In this document: in pieces, positions 41,075 to 48,692 of the stretch | Layout of the letters: every line of letters begins with the position of its first letter | How positions within the stretch are numbered: position 1 is the first letter of the stretch | Source: Croceifilum oryzae | GTDB lineage: Bacteria > Bacillota > Bacilli > Thermoactinomycetales > Thermoactinomycetaceae | NCBI RefSeq assembly: GCF_030814315.1 | Contig: NZ_JAUSUV010000017.1 | Coordinates: forward strand, 1 to 57,596 | Direction of reading: 5' to 3' | DNA: 57,596 bases | Notes under the pieces: model-generated | Told to the model about the DNA's origin: nothing | Seen by the model: only the letters and a program-made list of their open reading frames with translations | Databases searched by the model: none | Translations under genes and position numbers: made by a program

Positions 41075-42400
41075 CTATAATGACACACTGTGGTCACTTA
41101 ATTCCTTCTTCAATTGTTGCACCCTTCTTACTGTTACACCTAGCTTCTCGGCCAACTCTTTATTTGTAAAATTACCGATCTCTAGTAATTTTTGTAAATC
41201 TTCTAACTTACTTTCTGTTTTTTGACGTTCTTTCGTAACGTATTCCTCACGTGTAGTTGATCCACGCTTCTCTCTCTGATACCCTGTATTCCTTTGACGT
41301 TTGATCACTCTTCCAATCAAAACACGGAAATGCTCCATTTCATCGCTTGTGATATCCAGCTTTCGGATGATCGTACTGGACATCTCCGGCTTGATGAGCT
41401 TTGATGGTAGCCCTCGTACTTGGTATTCGTTTTCCGCAAAAGCTTTGAGAAACGCAGCTGCATCCTCATAAGCTGACTTAACAGTCTCCGTCACTTCTTT
41501 TACAAGCAATGGCTCTGTAAATCGCTCATTGATTTGTCTTGTAAAAGTAAGGGTACCCTTTTGATTTTTCAAGATGAGACCTACAGTAAATGCGTATGTA
41601 TACAAAAAAGTGTTTCGATAATCGCTCATCTTGCCTTCACGTAGTCGAACAAGAAGCTCCAGATCGTCCTTCTTCTTGGTGTTCAGACTATAAAGGTTAA
41701 CGACTCCATCAGGAGGCCGTAGGATCACTACATTTTGCTTCTGTTTCTTTCGGGACTTCCGTATCTCTTCAAGTGGTGTCACATATCCGTAGAGGATGTC
41801 CAAACTATATTCTTCTGGATTCCAAATATCCGCCGTAGCTTTAACCTGATTTTTCTGGTTTACCGTTCCAGGGAATCGCAAAACTCGTGTTGGATCTGTT
41901 GTTTGTGCATCCGCTCCAAGGAATGACAACTTGTCAATATATTGAGAGGTTATGTACCTGGTGAACCAGGACATTTGAGGAGCAGCTCCCCCCTCAATTG
42001 CATAGATTAACTGAATACCACGGCCAGAATGAATCAATAAATTCGGTTCGGGCAACATCTCGTCTAGAATCATACATTGAAGCTCGTCTCCAGCTTCTCT
42101 AGGTGTAGCTCCCACCCGATAAATATCAAGATCAATTCCGATATTCCGAATTTGCATCAAATCCGACTCTAAACGACTCCCCCACTTGAAAGCATTCAAA
42201 GAAAGGTACATATTGCTTTGTGAATGGGATTGAGCATATGTAAGCATCTTTTGTATATCGTTTAATCCCCACGATCTTTGTATCTTCTCCGGTAACTGTA
42301 AGGTGCTAACATAGCCAGTTTTCTTACTGGGTGACAAATAACAGTCTGTCCAATTCTCGATGGCGACTGCTTGTCTCATAGCATGAGAAACAGCAGGCAT
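41075..42400 (-). CDS. rep: Replication protein with primase-polymerase (AEP) domain
   Basis: A 441-aa protein. ATG 42400 is preceded by AAAGGGGAAAAT; the upstream in-frame ATG 42433 is before it. AEP-primase motifs are present: IGIDLDIY (87-94, catalytic D90 and D92), LIHSGRGIQLIYAI (122-135) and DPTRVLRFPGTVNQK (169-183). The C-terminal ~60 residues hold a helix-turn-helix (NKELAEKLGVTVRRVQQL). These motifs are typical of primase-type plasmid replication proteins; no helicase motif is visible, so a host helicase would be needed. It is the best Rep candidate on the plasmid. The 3' direct repeats and a possible antisense RNA at its 5' end fit plasmid copy control. Confidence 0.8.
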   Translation of the reverse strand: MPAVSHAMRQAVAIENWTDCYLSPSKKTGYVSTLQLPEKIQRSWGLNDIQKMLTYAQSHSQSNMYLSLNAFKWGSRLESDLMQIRNIGIDLDIYRVGATPREAGDELQCMILDEMLPEPNLLIHSGRGIQLIYAIEGGAAPQMSWFTRYITSQYIDKLSFLGADAQTTDPTRVLRFPGTVNQKNQVKATADIWNPEEYSLDILYGYVTPLEEIRKSRKKQKQNVVILRPPDGVVNLYSLNTKKKDDLELLVRLREGKMSDYRNTFLYTYAFTVGLILKNQKGTLTFTRQINERFTEPLLVKEVTETVKSAYEDAAAFLKAFAENEYQVRGLPSKLIKPEMSSTIIRKLDITSDEMEHFRVLIGRVIKRQRNTGYQREKRGSTTREEYVTKERQKTESKLEDLQKLLEIGNFTNKELAEKLGVTVRRVQQLKKELSDHSVSL

Positions 42401-42436
42401 ATTTTCCCCTTTCAAAAAAAGCCTGCCCTCCACCTC

Positions 42437-42465
42437 TTGCCTTTTTTCCTTAATCTGTATATACT
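42437..42465 (+). promoter_or_regulatory. Promoter of candidate antisense RNA
   Basis: TTGCCT (42437-42442), 17 bp, TATACT (42460-42465) on the + strand, read against the Rep leader. Confidence 0.6.
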
Positions 42466-42471
42466 TAAGGA

Positions 42472-42575
42472 AAGTAATTTGCTAAACGGCTTATCTCTAT
42501 ATCTTTGCTTTGGCGAAGAGTGGTGGTGAAGAGGCTATGATGTTCCCACAACATCATAGGCTTTTTCTTTTTTCT
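42472..42575 (+). ncRNA. Candidate antisense copy-control RNA over the Rep leader
   Basis: From promoter 42437-42465 a ~100-nt transcript would end at CTATGATGTT/AACATCATAG followed by GCTTTTTCTTTTTT (stem 42535-42559). It contains no good ORF. It is complementary to the 5' leader of the Rep mRNA, which starts at 42400 leftward. This arrangement is classic for plasmid copy-number RNAs, though nothing here proves expression. Confidence 0.55.
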
Positions 42576-42735
42576 ATTTAAGACTGTTTTTTAAAGCCTT
42601 TTTCTGGTAATAATACTATTTTATATGATTTGATAGGTTTCGTCTACTAGATTCGCAAAATAGCGATATCTAGTAATAGTTGACAAAAAAAGTATTTTTA
42701 TGGCATATATAGCATCTTCTAACTAAACTAGACCT

Positions 42736-43068
42736 TTACGTCAAAACGTAATAGAGACGCTTTCGTTTGTCTCCATTCCCATATTTGTCACGGTTTTTAC
42801 TTGCTTCGGGATACTTCCTTCTCGCACTCACTACCATCTCTATAAGTGCGCCTAGATCTTCTAGGACTATATCATCAGTCATGATCCGAATCTCCCATTC
42901 ATGAATTGGATTTGGTTTCTGGTCAAATACATCGGATCTCTGTCCTCCACGTAGTTTCGAACTAGATATGTATCCTTGGCGTAACGCAAAGACTTGATGG
43001 ATTATCTCTCTGAATTCATCATCATCAAAGTTCTCATGCAGAAAAATAGCAGCTTGATTAGTATCCAT
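42736..43068 (-). CDS. Unknown protein (110 aa)
   Basis: ATG 43068 has GAGGGGAAG upstream and overlaps the HIRAN gene end by 11 bp. The N-terminus is AAIFLHENFDDDEFREII. The middle has HEWEIRIMTDDIVLEDLGALI, which might be an alpha/beta fold. The end is basic. No family. Last gene of the three-gene leftward unit 42736-44496. Confidence 0.65.
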   Translation of the reverse strand: MDTNQAAIFLHENFDDDEFREIIHQVFALRQGYISSSKLRGGQRSDVFDQKPNPIHEWEIRIMTDDIVLEDLGALIEMVVSARRKYPEASKNRDKYGNGDKRKRLYYVLT

Positions 43069-43597
43069 ATACTTCCCCTCGATCATCATCTAGTAAATCA
43101 AACACCGTCAATTGATCCTCGTATACAAGAGTGATCTTCACTCCCTGCCAGTAATCATACCAAGACTCATGTGGCTCTGCTCCATTTTCTTCCTTTCGAA
43201 TGCAATCCATATAGATTTCTACAGATTCCTCTCTATCCATTAGAGGAGCAATCGTTTCAGAAATATAGGCATGTACATAACCTATCTTCTCTGACTTCCC
43301 ACTGATTGCTGCATAGATCGCCACCGCATTCGGATCATACTCATTACTTGGCTCTCTCTCTAAATGAAGTGATGTTTCTTCATTCATCTGTGCAATCAAC
43401 TCTTGTCTCCCCTCGTACATAGGACCAGCTACTCTAGTTTCCTTCCTTCGACGAAATATTTTTTGTTTAGCTTGGATTTCTAGTCGGCCCTCATGTGATT
43501 CTTCCTGACTAAATTCGAAGATTCGTTTAAACCTATCTTTCTGTAACTGGTGGAATTCCCTAATAACCTGTGGATCCCCTTGATAAGTAATCTTCAC
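43058..43597 (-). CDS. HIRAN-domain protein (179 aa)
   Basis: GTG 43597 overlaps the previous stop. Residues ~60-135 fit HIRAN: VAGPMYEGRQELIAQM, then HLEREPSNEYDPNAVAIYA, IGYVHAYISETIAPLMDR. HIRAN domains bind DNA ends or stalled forks, usually fused to helicases or nucleases; here it stands almost alone with a basic N-terminal extension (RLEIQAKQKIFRRRKETR) and an acidic end. A role in plasmid DNA damage tolerance is a guess. Confidence 0.75.
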   Translation of the reverse strand: MKITYQGDPQVIREFHQLQKDRFKRIFEFSQEESHEGRLEIQAKQKIFRRRKETRVAGPMYEGRQELIAQMNEETSLHLEREPSNEYDPNAVAIYAAISGKSEKIGYVHAYISETIAPLMDREESVEIYMDCIRKEENGAEPHESWYDYWQGVKITLVYEDQLTVFDLLDDDRGEVYGY

Positions 43598-44496
43598 TTG
43601 TCCTTCTCCTCCACAAAAATAAGTTCAATAGTAGCTTCCTTCCACTCTATCACTGACCCTCTACCTTGCATTCGATCTCCGGATTTTGCAAAAGTAAACC
43701 AAGAAATCTCTCCAATGACTTTGTTGTTCAAATCTAACTGTAAGCGGATAATATCCCTGACTCGATTGGGTAGACTGCCCAAAGTAACTTCTGCTCCATC
43801 CACTAAAGCAACCACTAGAACTTGTCCATTCTTTACTTGGAGCTCCAACTCTTGCTCCTCTTTCAATTGGCTCACAACATGTTGAACAGACTCAATACCT
43901 TGTATACGGGTTTGGATACTCTTTACCTTGCGATTACCCCGTTTAAATATCCGGAATGAAAGTCTTTCCTCTCCATCCAACCGCCACGAATCCAATCCGT
44001 CTTCCATATACTCTCCTAAAAAGGATCTAAGTGCCTTACCGTACTCACTTAATTCGTTTACAGAGCCTTCAAAAGTGGCATGTAAAATATCATCTGGATA
44101 GAACTTCTCGCACCAACGAATAGAGAAATCCATCTCTCTAACATGACACTGATTGTTTTTCTCTTTAATCTGACTCATGGATCCTTCAACTGATCCCCAA
44201 AAGCTTTCTTCTTCCCACCATATCTTCCACTTTTGATATTCCTCTCTCCGATCGTATAGACCATAATAATGATTACTGCCTATATTACGTATATAGATAT
44301 ATGCAACAGGCTTCTCATCAACAGAAGGTTCACGTAGTTTATTTCTGCGACAGAAAGACCAAGAAAGAAAGCCTTCAACACCATTGATATCCTCGTATCC
44401 ATTGTAGCACCTACTACTACCCAAATAAGGTTGGCCACTCTCTTTTACTTCTGCTGCTGAATACCTTGTTTCTCCACTTGACAGCACCTTTGGCAT
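43594..44496 (-). CDS. Unknown protein (300 aa)
   Basis: ATG 44496 has GGGAGGTATTG upstream. A mixed sequence with many Glu, Trp and Arg. The C-terminal half is beta-like (QELELQVKNGQVLVVALVDG; positions ~205-225) and ends in TIELIFVEEKDK. No conserved motif is recognised. First gene of the unit with the HIRAN protein, stop overlapping its start. Confidence 0.65.
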   Translation of the reverse strand: MPKVLSSGETRYSAAEVKESGQPYLGSSRCYNGYEDINGVEGFLSWSFCRRNKLREPSVDEKPVAYIYIRNIGSNHYYGLYDRREEYQKWKIWWEEESFWGSVEGSMSQIKEKNNQCHVREMDFSIRWCEKFYPDDILHATFEGSVNELSEYGKALRSFLGEYMEDGLDSWRLDGEERLSFRIFKRGNRKVKSIQTRIQGIESVQHVVSQLKEEQELELQVKNGQVLVVALVDGAEVTLGSLPNRVRDIIRLQLDLNNKVIGEISWFTFAKSGDRMQGRGSVIEWKEATIELIFVEEKDK

Positions 44497-44609
44497 TTAC
44501 TCAATACCTCCCTTGAATTTCCTGTTTAACCACTGAAATAGTCTGGATCATCAAACTAAATGATGGTACTACATACAAGCTTATTAAAGAGAAGTAGAAA
44601 AGGCACAAA

Positions 44610-44655
44610 AGAAGCTATCTCCCTATAGATGACAACAGGTGGAGAGATAGCTTCT
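44610..44655 (-). terminator. Terminator, family AAGAAGCTAT
   Basis: AGAAGCTATCTCCC and GGAGAGATAGCTTCT pair around a 17-nt loop, followed on the minus strand by TTTTGTGCCTTTT. It ends the recombinase-Fic operon. Confidence 0.8.
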
Positions 44656-44696
44656 AAACCCCACGGCTAGTCACTAAATTATGGACTTTAAATACT

Positions 44697-44975
44697 TCAC
44701 TCTTCTCCCCCAAGATCTTCAAAATCAACCAAATCATCCTGAACTGGGGCCCGAAGTTCATTTTCTTCTAGAAATTTATGTAAAGCCTCTAACTTGCGAA
44801 TAATCACTTCATCTTTCATATCATTTAGAATATATCTGATATGCCAACCCTCCGATACACCCAAGATGATTCGATCAATCCATATTGGTCCCTCTTTACC
44901 TTTTTTCTTAATAGGTCTACCTACTTTGATATCCAGAAACTCATCTACTTCAAAGGCTAGAGCACTATCTGCCAT
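44697..44975 (-). CDS. Unknown acidic protein (92 aa)
   Basis: ATG 44975 has AGAGGAA ~10 bases upstream; an earlier ATG (45032) overlaps the previous gene. Helix-rich, with DEFLDIKVGRPIKKKGKEG and an acidic end. Last gene of the leftward operon, before the terminator. Confidence 0.6.
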   Translation of the reverse strand: MADSALAFEVDEFLDIKVGRPIKKKGKEGPIWIDRIILGVSEGWHIRYILNDMKDEVIIRKLEALHKFLEENELRAPVQDDLVDFEDLGGEE

Positions 44976-45009
44976 GTTGTAACATTCCTCTCGATGTTTT
45001 ATATCTTCT

Positions 45010-45228
45010 CTAAGCTTGGTACAATTTTTCATTCATGCGAATGACCTTCTCGATCTCTTGCTCTTGGGCCATCTTTTCGCCTTCCTCGACATCATCTATC
45101 GTCTCACAGTGGAGCGATCCCTCATCCATTTGCAGGTAGACAGCTCCATCTTGGAAGATCCCGATCGCCTCTTCACCATCCTTTAAACCGCCATACCTCG
45201 CTCCTATTTCAGAAAACAAGTTCATCAT
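45010..45228 (-). CDS. Unknown acidic protein (72 aa)
   Basis: ATG 45228 is eight bases after AGGAGGAAA. Acidic (VYLQMDEGSLHCETIDD, EEGEKMAQEQEIEKV). No known family. Confidence 0.65.
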   Translation of the reverse strand: MMNLFSEIGARYGGLKDGEEAIGIFQDGAVYLQMDEGSLHCETIDDVEEGEKMAQEQEIEKVIRMNEKLYQA

Positions 45229-45249
45229 ATCAATTTCCTCCTCTAGGTA

Positions 45250-45312
45250 TTATTTAGCATTCATAGGGCTTTTCAGGTACTTTCCTTGTTGATTGTAAAG
45301 GACAGTTTTCAT
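45250..45312 (-). CDS. Very small ORF (20 aa)
   Basis: ATG 45312 overlaps the stop of the previous gene as TGATG. The frame reads MKTVLYNQQGKYLKSPMNAK. Too short to prove; listed because of the coupled start. Confidence 0.3.
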   Translation of the reverse strand: MKTVLYNQQGKYLKSPMNAK

Positions 45313-45617
45313 CATTCATCCCATCCACTCGTATCTATTACTACACTGCCATAACCAACTAGCATTCTTTCTACCTTTTTACTGGCTTCATTAATGGATT
45401 TGGCTCGGACAGCAATAATGTCCCCGGCCTTGCTCTCAAAAGTGTACCTATACCCACATTCAACTAAAGTCCATATAGTCATGGTTCGGCTTGATGTAAG
45501 ACTATGTAAAAAAGATATTTGCTTCTCTATCCGCTCCAATTCATTTTCATTGTTGCGATAAACATCACGTACCCCATAGAGTATATCTAACTCTTTTTCG
45601 ATCTTGTCCAATATCAC
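45312..45617 (-). CDS. Unknown helical protein (101 aa)
   Basis: GTG 45617 has TAGGAGG ~9 bases upstream; the in-frame ATG 45653 lies in the end of the Fic gene. First half is a charged helix (ILDKIEKELDILYGVRDV; NELERIEKQISFL) and the second is beta-like (GYRYTFESKAGDIIAV). Next to the Fic/antitoxin pair. No family. Confidence 0.6.
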   Translation of the reverse strand: MILDKIEKELDILYGVRDVYRNNENELERIEKQISFLHSLTSSRTMTIWTLVECGYRYTFESKAGDIIAVRAKSINEASKKVERMLVGYGSVVIDTSGWDE

Positions 45618-45630
45618 GCCTAATCGCCTC

Positions 45631-46266
45631 CTATCTTCCTCGATCCACATCACAACTCTGATAGAATCTAGTCAAGCTTTTATCCGGCTGATGATTCGAA
45701 ATACAAGAGAAGATGACTTCCTGTAGATCTTTTGTATCAGTAATAGATTTAATTGTTGCTTTCAAGATCGTTTCTTTGTCAAGATGCTTCCAGTTCAGCT
45801 CATATCCAGCGTTAAGCGCAAGTGTGCGGATGAATTCCCGTTGGGTACGTCCATTCCCTTCTCTGAACGGATGGAGCATATTGATCTCCGCATGGTAATG
45901 AGCAGCCCTCTGACAAAATTCATCTACCATTAAGCCTTTAAGATTCTTCTCTCCAGATAAGGATCGAAAGATATCTTTTGATACATTTTGGATAAAGAGA
46001 GTTCGGGCAAACATAGTCTCGCCCTTAAAGATATCCTCTTCTCGAATCTTGCCTGCCCATTCGTACACATCCTGAAATATGTACTTGTGCATTTTTTGCA
46101 GGTGTTGGAAGTTGAATCTTCCATAAATCGGAGAATTCTCTAGAGCAAATAAACGAAGACTCGTTGCTCTTTTTTCAAACTTCTCTAATTTCATTGGATC
46201 CATGATGTTCTCTTTGTTTTTGAACGTATTTGTTCCTGGATAAAAGTATCTTGATCTACCTGTCAT
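45631..46266 (-). CDS. fic: Fic/Doc-family AMP-transferase toxin
   Basis: A 211-aa Fic protein. The active-site motif is HPFREGNGRTQREF (~130-143), a canonical HxFx(D/E)GNGRxxR. ATG 46266 is 1 bp after the antitoxin stop. The regulatory helix is not inside the Fic chain, so it is a class I enzyme inhibited by a separate antitoxin. It would transfer AMP to host proteins (for example DNA gyrase or topoisomerase IV in known class I systems) if the antitoxin is lost. It is in one operon with a tyrosine recombinase and unknown small genes and is likely a plasmid addiction module. Confidence 0.92.
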   Translation of the reverse strand: MTGRSRYFYPGTNTFKNKENIMDPMKLEKFEKRATSLRLFALENSPIYGRFNFQHLQKMHKYIFQDVYEWAGKIREEDIFKGETMFARTLFIQNVSKDIFRSLSGEKNLKGLMVDEFCQRAAHYHAEINMLHPFREGNGRTQREFIRTLALNAGYELNWKHLDKETILKATIKSITDTKDLQEVIFSCISNHQPDKSLTRFYQSCDVDRGR

Positions 46267-46267
46267 C

Positions 46268-46441
46268 TCAATCGATCTCCATCGCACGCTTTAAATACTC
46301 TTCTTGAGTAATTTCACCTCTGAGCCTAGCCAACAACAACTCCAGCTCATTTTTTGTAAGATCTAGTGATTCAAATGACATAGTTGCCTGCACGTTTGGT
46401 AGTTTCGCTGCTATCTGTTCTTCGGTATATTTCCTCTTCAT
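46268..46441 (-). CDS. VbhA-like antitoxin of the Fic toxin (57 aa)
   Basis: ATG 46441 lies one base before the toxin operon junction. Helical protein with TMSFES at residues 20-25, matching the Fic inhibition motif (S/T)xxxE(G/N) except for Ser at the last place; the key Glu24 is kept. GEITQEEYLKR near the end is typical of VbhA antitoxins. It precedes fic by 1 bp. Confidence 0.8.
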   Translation of the reverse strand: MKRKYTEEQIAAKLPNVQATMSFESLDLTKNELELLLARLRGEITQEEYLKRAMEID

Positions 46442-46455
46442 AGGTGTAATCTCTC

Positions 46456-47310
46456 CTATCCAAATGTTTTTTGTACAGCTTGCTCCAGCTCGTCATCCGA
46501 TGGTTTTGAATATCGGCGTGTAACATTGATATCGCCATGACCAGCAAGCTCGGCAACGGTAGCAATATCTACACCGGAACCAACTAGCTCCCGGCAATAT
46601 GTGTGACGCAATTGATGGGGATGGATATCATATTTTTGAAGCAATTTTTGTACCGCCCTCACCGTAATACGTGCAAAGCTCTTTCTGTAATAAGAAACAA
46701 ATAAAGCCTCTATATTACTATTCCGATCCTGTAGATATCGTTTTAAGTGGAAACGGGCCTCCTGAGGTAATGGCACTATCCGCTCTATATCACCCTTTCC
46801 CCTGCCAACTATTACGGATCCTCTCCGTTCACTCATCATGATATCATCTTGATCCAAGTCGACTAGTTCAGAAACACGCAACCCCGTGTACAAAAACAAA
46901 TATGAAATAGCAATATTTCGAAGGTTGCCACTCCTCTCAACTTCTCTTAGAACTCGATTTCGTTCATTTCGATCCAAGGATTTTGGTGCTCGGTGCATAG
47001 CTTTTCTGGTTTTCGGTCTACTAATCTGTTCTACCACATGAGGACGGCCTACATACTTTGAAAAGAGAGAAAGTACAGCAAACTTATTTTCAATAGTGGT
47101 TGCACTATTCCCAACAACATTAATCAGATGATTTATGTAATTTTGGACATCCACTCTAGTCAGATCATTTACATCTCCACCTTGCTTATCGACCCAAGAT
47201 GAAAATTGCTGTAAGATAGAATTGTATTTTTTGACTGTCTCGATGCTCCGTCCTTTTTCCTTTTGATCGACTAGGAAATCATCAATGACTTTCACGTAAA
47301 CTTTTTTCAT
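46456..47310 (-). CDS. Tyrosine recombinase (XerC/D type)
   Basis: A 284-aa recombinase. Catalytic residues are seen as R in TGLRVSEL, K in GRGKGDIERIVPL, HxxR in HPHQLRHTY, H in LAGHGD and the nucleophile Y in TRRYSKP. The N-terminal 90 residues are the SAM-like core-binding domain. ATG 47310 has GGAAGGT upstream; ATG 47319 is too close to it. A candidate site of 28 bp lies 60 bp upstream of the gene, and its own codons 3-7 carry another half-site. It may resolve plasmid dimers or regulate itself. The gene leads the Fic operon. Confidence 0.92.
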   Translation of the reverse strand: MKKVYVKVIDDFLVDQKEKGRSIETVKKYNSILQQFSSWVDKQGGDVNDLTRVDVQNYINHLINVVGNSATTIENKFAVLSLFSKYVGRPHVVEQISRPKTRKAMHRAPKSLDRNERNRVLREVERSGNLRNIAISYLFLYTGLRVSELVDLDQDDIMMSERRGSVIVGRGKGDIERIVPLPQEARFHLKRYLQDRNSNIEALFVSYYRKSFARITVRAVQKLLQKYDIHPHQLRHTYCRELVGSGVDIATVAELAGHGDINVTRRYSKPSDDELEQAVQKTFG

Positions 47311-47370
47311 ACTTAGCAACCTTCCATCAAACGAATATATGCGGCTTCCATACTTCTATTTTACCCTAAC

Positions 47371-47398
47371 TTTACGTGAAAGTCTACTTTCACGTAAA
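47371..47398. other. dif-like recombination site (11-6-11)
   Basis: TTTACGTGAAA (47371-47381), GTCTAC, TTTCACGTAAA (47388-47398). It has the same geometry as Xer/dif sites (11-bp arms, 6-bp centre), with perfectly inverted arms. A third half-site TTTCACGTAAA is at 47290-47300 in the recombinase start. It could be a resolution site or operator of the adjacent recombinase. Confidence 0.65.
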
Positions 47399-47421
47399 TG
47401 TAGTGCCCTTAATTACGTCAT

Positions 47422-47646
47422 TTAACAATAGTGATGATTTTTCAAAATAATAAAACTGTATTTAAGTCCATACATGCTAGAAATTGCCAAACCAGCTATT
47501 AACAAAATTTCACCCATATTAGTAGTTCTCGTCTTCATAATCATATGGATGCAATTCATCAATCCAAGTGCAAAACAAAATGCTAGACAAATAATGGAAG
47601 CAAAAAGTAGCATAAAGCCAACATATTCTTTTATGGTTGTTTTCAT
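47422..47646 (-). CDS. Small membrane protein (74 aa)
   Basis: ATG 47646 is preceded by GAGGAGGAA. Two membrane helices (~10-30: FMLLFASIICLAFCFALG; ~46-66: ILLIAGLAISSMYGLKYSF) with short charged ends. Driven by promoter P7. Function unknown. Confidence 0.65.
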   Translation of the reverse strand: MKTTIKEYVGFMLLFASIICLAFCFALGLMNCIHMIMKTRTTNMGEILLIAGLAISSMYGLKYSFIILKNHHYC

Positions 47647-47761
47647 GGATTATTCCTCCTCTCTGTACACAAATGGAAGAAAGATATATTACAGTCGCTA
47701 CTTAATCATCCATAAGTGAAATCCATTCCATACCTCTCTTCCTTATCGTTCTTATATTCAT

Positions 47762-47790
47762 ATTCTACATCATAAAGGGTAATTAGTCAA
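47762..47790 (-). promoter_or_regulatory. Regulon promoter P7
   Basis: TTGACT (47785-47790), 17 bp, TAGAAT (47762-47767), with ACCCTTTATGATG. It drives the small membrane protein. Confidence 0.85.
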
Positions 47791-47877
47791 CATAAACTTA
47801 CTATTTTTTCTATCAACAAGCCCTAGTACAGACATTTTCCTTGTTCGAAGAATACAATAATAATACTTTGGTAATGA

Positions 47878-47897
47878 TATAACATATATGTTATACT
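47878..47897 (+). promoter_or_regulatory. Operator-promoter of the HigBA module
   Basis: Perfect palindrome TATAACATATATGTTATA (47878-47895) overlaps the -10 TATACT (47892-47897). The -35 is probably TTGGTA near 47868. The predicted transcript starts at or next to the A of ATG 47904. Confidence 0.75.
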
Positions 47898-47903
47898 AGT
47901 TAT

Positions 47904-48296
47904 ATGAAATATCAAACGATTCCATACAGAACCCGAAACGGTTCTTGTCCAGTCAGAGAATTTATTTTTGATTTGAATCCCAAGGATAGGGAGAAACTGT
48001 TGAGAGCCTTAATGCTTTTAGAACACTTTGGACTTGGTGTAGGTGCTCCACTGATCAAACACTTAGATTCAGGTATTTTTGAAGTAAGGTCTCATGTAGG
48101 AAATAACCACCAACGAGTGTTGCTATTTCATTGGCATGAAAATTACCTAGTTCTGCTTCATGGATTTACGAAGAAAACTCAAAAGACACCACCGCTTGAA
48201 ATCGAAAGGGCCAAGCGGTATCGAGCGGACTTTTTGATTCGTTACAGTACAGATCGGATACTGGAGATATTGGCGGAAGAAGAAAAGCAATCGTAG
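47904..48296 (+). CDS. higB: RelE/HigB-type toxin (Gp49-like)
   Basis: A 130-aa toxin. The fold pattern (KYQTIPYRTRNGSCPVREFI; LLRALMLLEHFG; PLIKHLDSGIFEVRSHVGNN; VLLFHWHENYLVLLHGFTKK) fits the phage-derived Gp49-like HigB family, which cleaves mRNA at the ribosome. HGFTKKTQKTP near ~85-95 is the typical HGF.KK motif. It has no Shine-Dalgarno: the -10 lies six bases before ATG, so the mRNA may be leaderless. The antitoxin follows with a strong ribosome site. Gene order is toxin first, as in higBA. Confidence 0.88.
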   Translation: MKYQTIPYRTRNGSCPVREFIFDLNPKDREKLLRALMLLEHFGLGVGAPLIKHLDSGIFEVRSHVGNNHQRVLLFHWHENYLVLLHGFTKKTQKTPPLEIERAKRYRADFLIRYSTDRILEILAEEEKQS

Positions 48297-48311
48297 AGGA
48301 GGGAACATAAT

Positions 48312-48620
48312 ATGAGCTGGCTACAAGGTATCATCAAAGAAAACATGAAGGATCCTGAGTTTGCGAAAGAGTGGGAGAAGGGCGAAGCAGAATACCAGCT
48401 ACGCTATAACATACTGGATCAACTCATTAAAGGTAGGAAGCGAAAGAATATGACACAATTAGAACTTGCTGAAAAGCTGGATATAGCTCAAAGCGCTATA
48501 GGACGTATTGAGTCGGGAAAACAAAATCTCACACTAGACTACATTTCAAATATTGCTGACGCTCTTGGTTATACCGTCAAGATCGAACTAGTAGACAAGG
48601 AAGAACTTGAACATGTATGA
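48312..48620 (+). CDS. higA: HigA-type antitoxin (XRE HTH)
   Basis: A 102-aa protein with an XRE helix-turn-helix (~43-75: NMTQLELAEKLDIAQSAIGRI) typical of HigA antitoxins. GAGGAGGGAAC lies before ATG. It should bind the toxin and repress at the TATAACATATATGTTATA operator. The N-terminal ~30 residues (EFAKEWEKGEAEYQL) match the common WE...EY leader of this family. Confidence 0.88.
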   Translation: MSWLQGIIKENMKDPEFAKEWEKGEAEYQLRYNILDQLIKGRKRKNMTQLELAEKLDIAQSAIGRIESGKQNLTLDYISNIADALGYTVKIELVDKEELEHV

Positions 48621-48628
48621 GAACCAAC

Positions 48629-48659
48629 TCCCATCCTATTATTTAAGAAGGATGGGAGG
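48629..48659 (+). terminator. Terminator of HigBA
   Basis: CTCCCATCCT (48629-48638) pairs with AGGATGGGAG (48650-48659), followed by GATTACTTTTATTTT. Confidence 0.75.
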
Positions 48660-48692
48660 ATTACTTTTATTTTCTGATTGGAGAGGTATTAA

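Noticed and set aside
40762-41097. 111-aa hydrophobic minus-strand ORF below rep
   Set aside because: It contains the direct repeats as MVVTI duplicates and a terminator hairpin, and has no Shine-Dalgarno.
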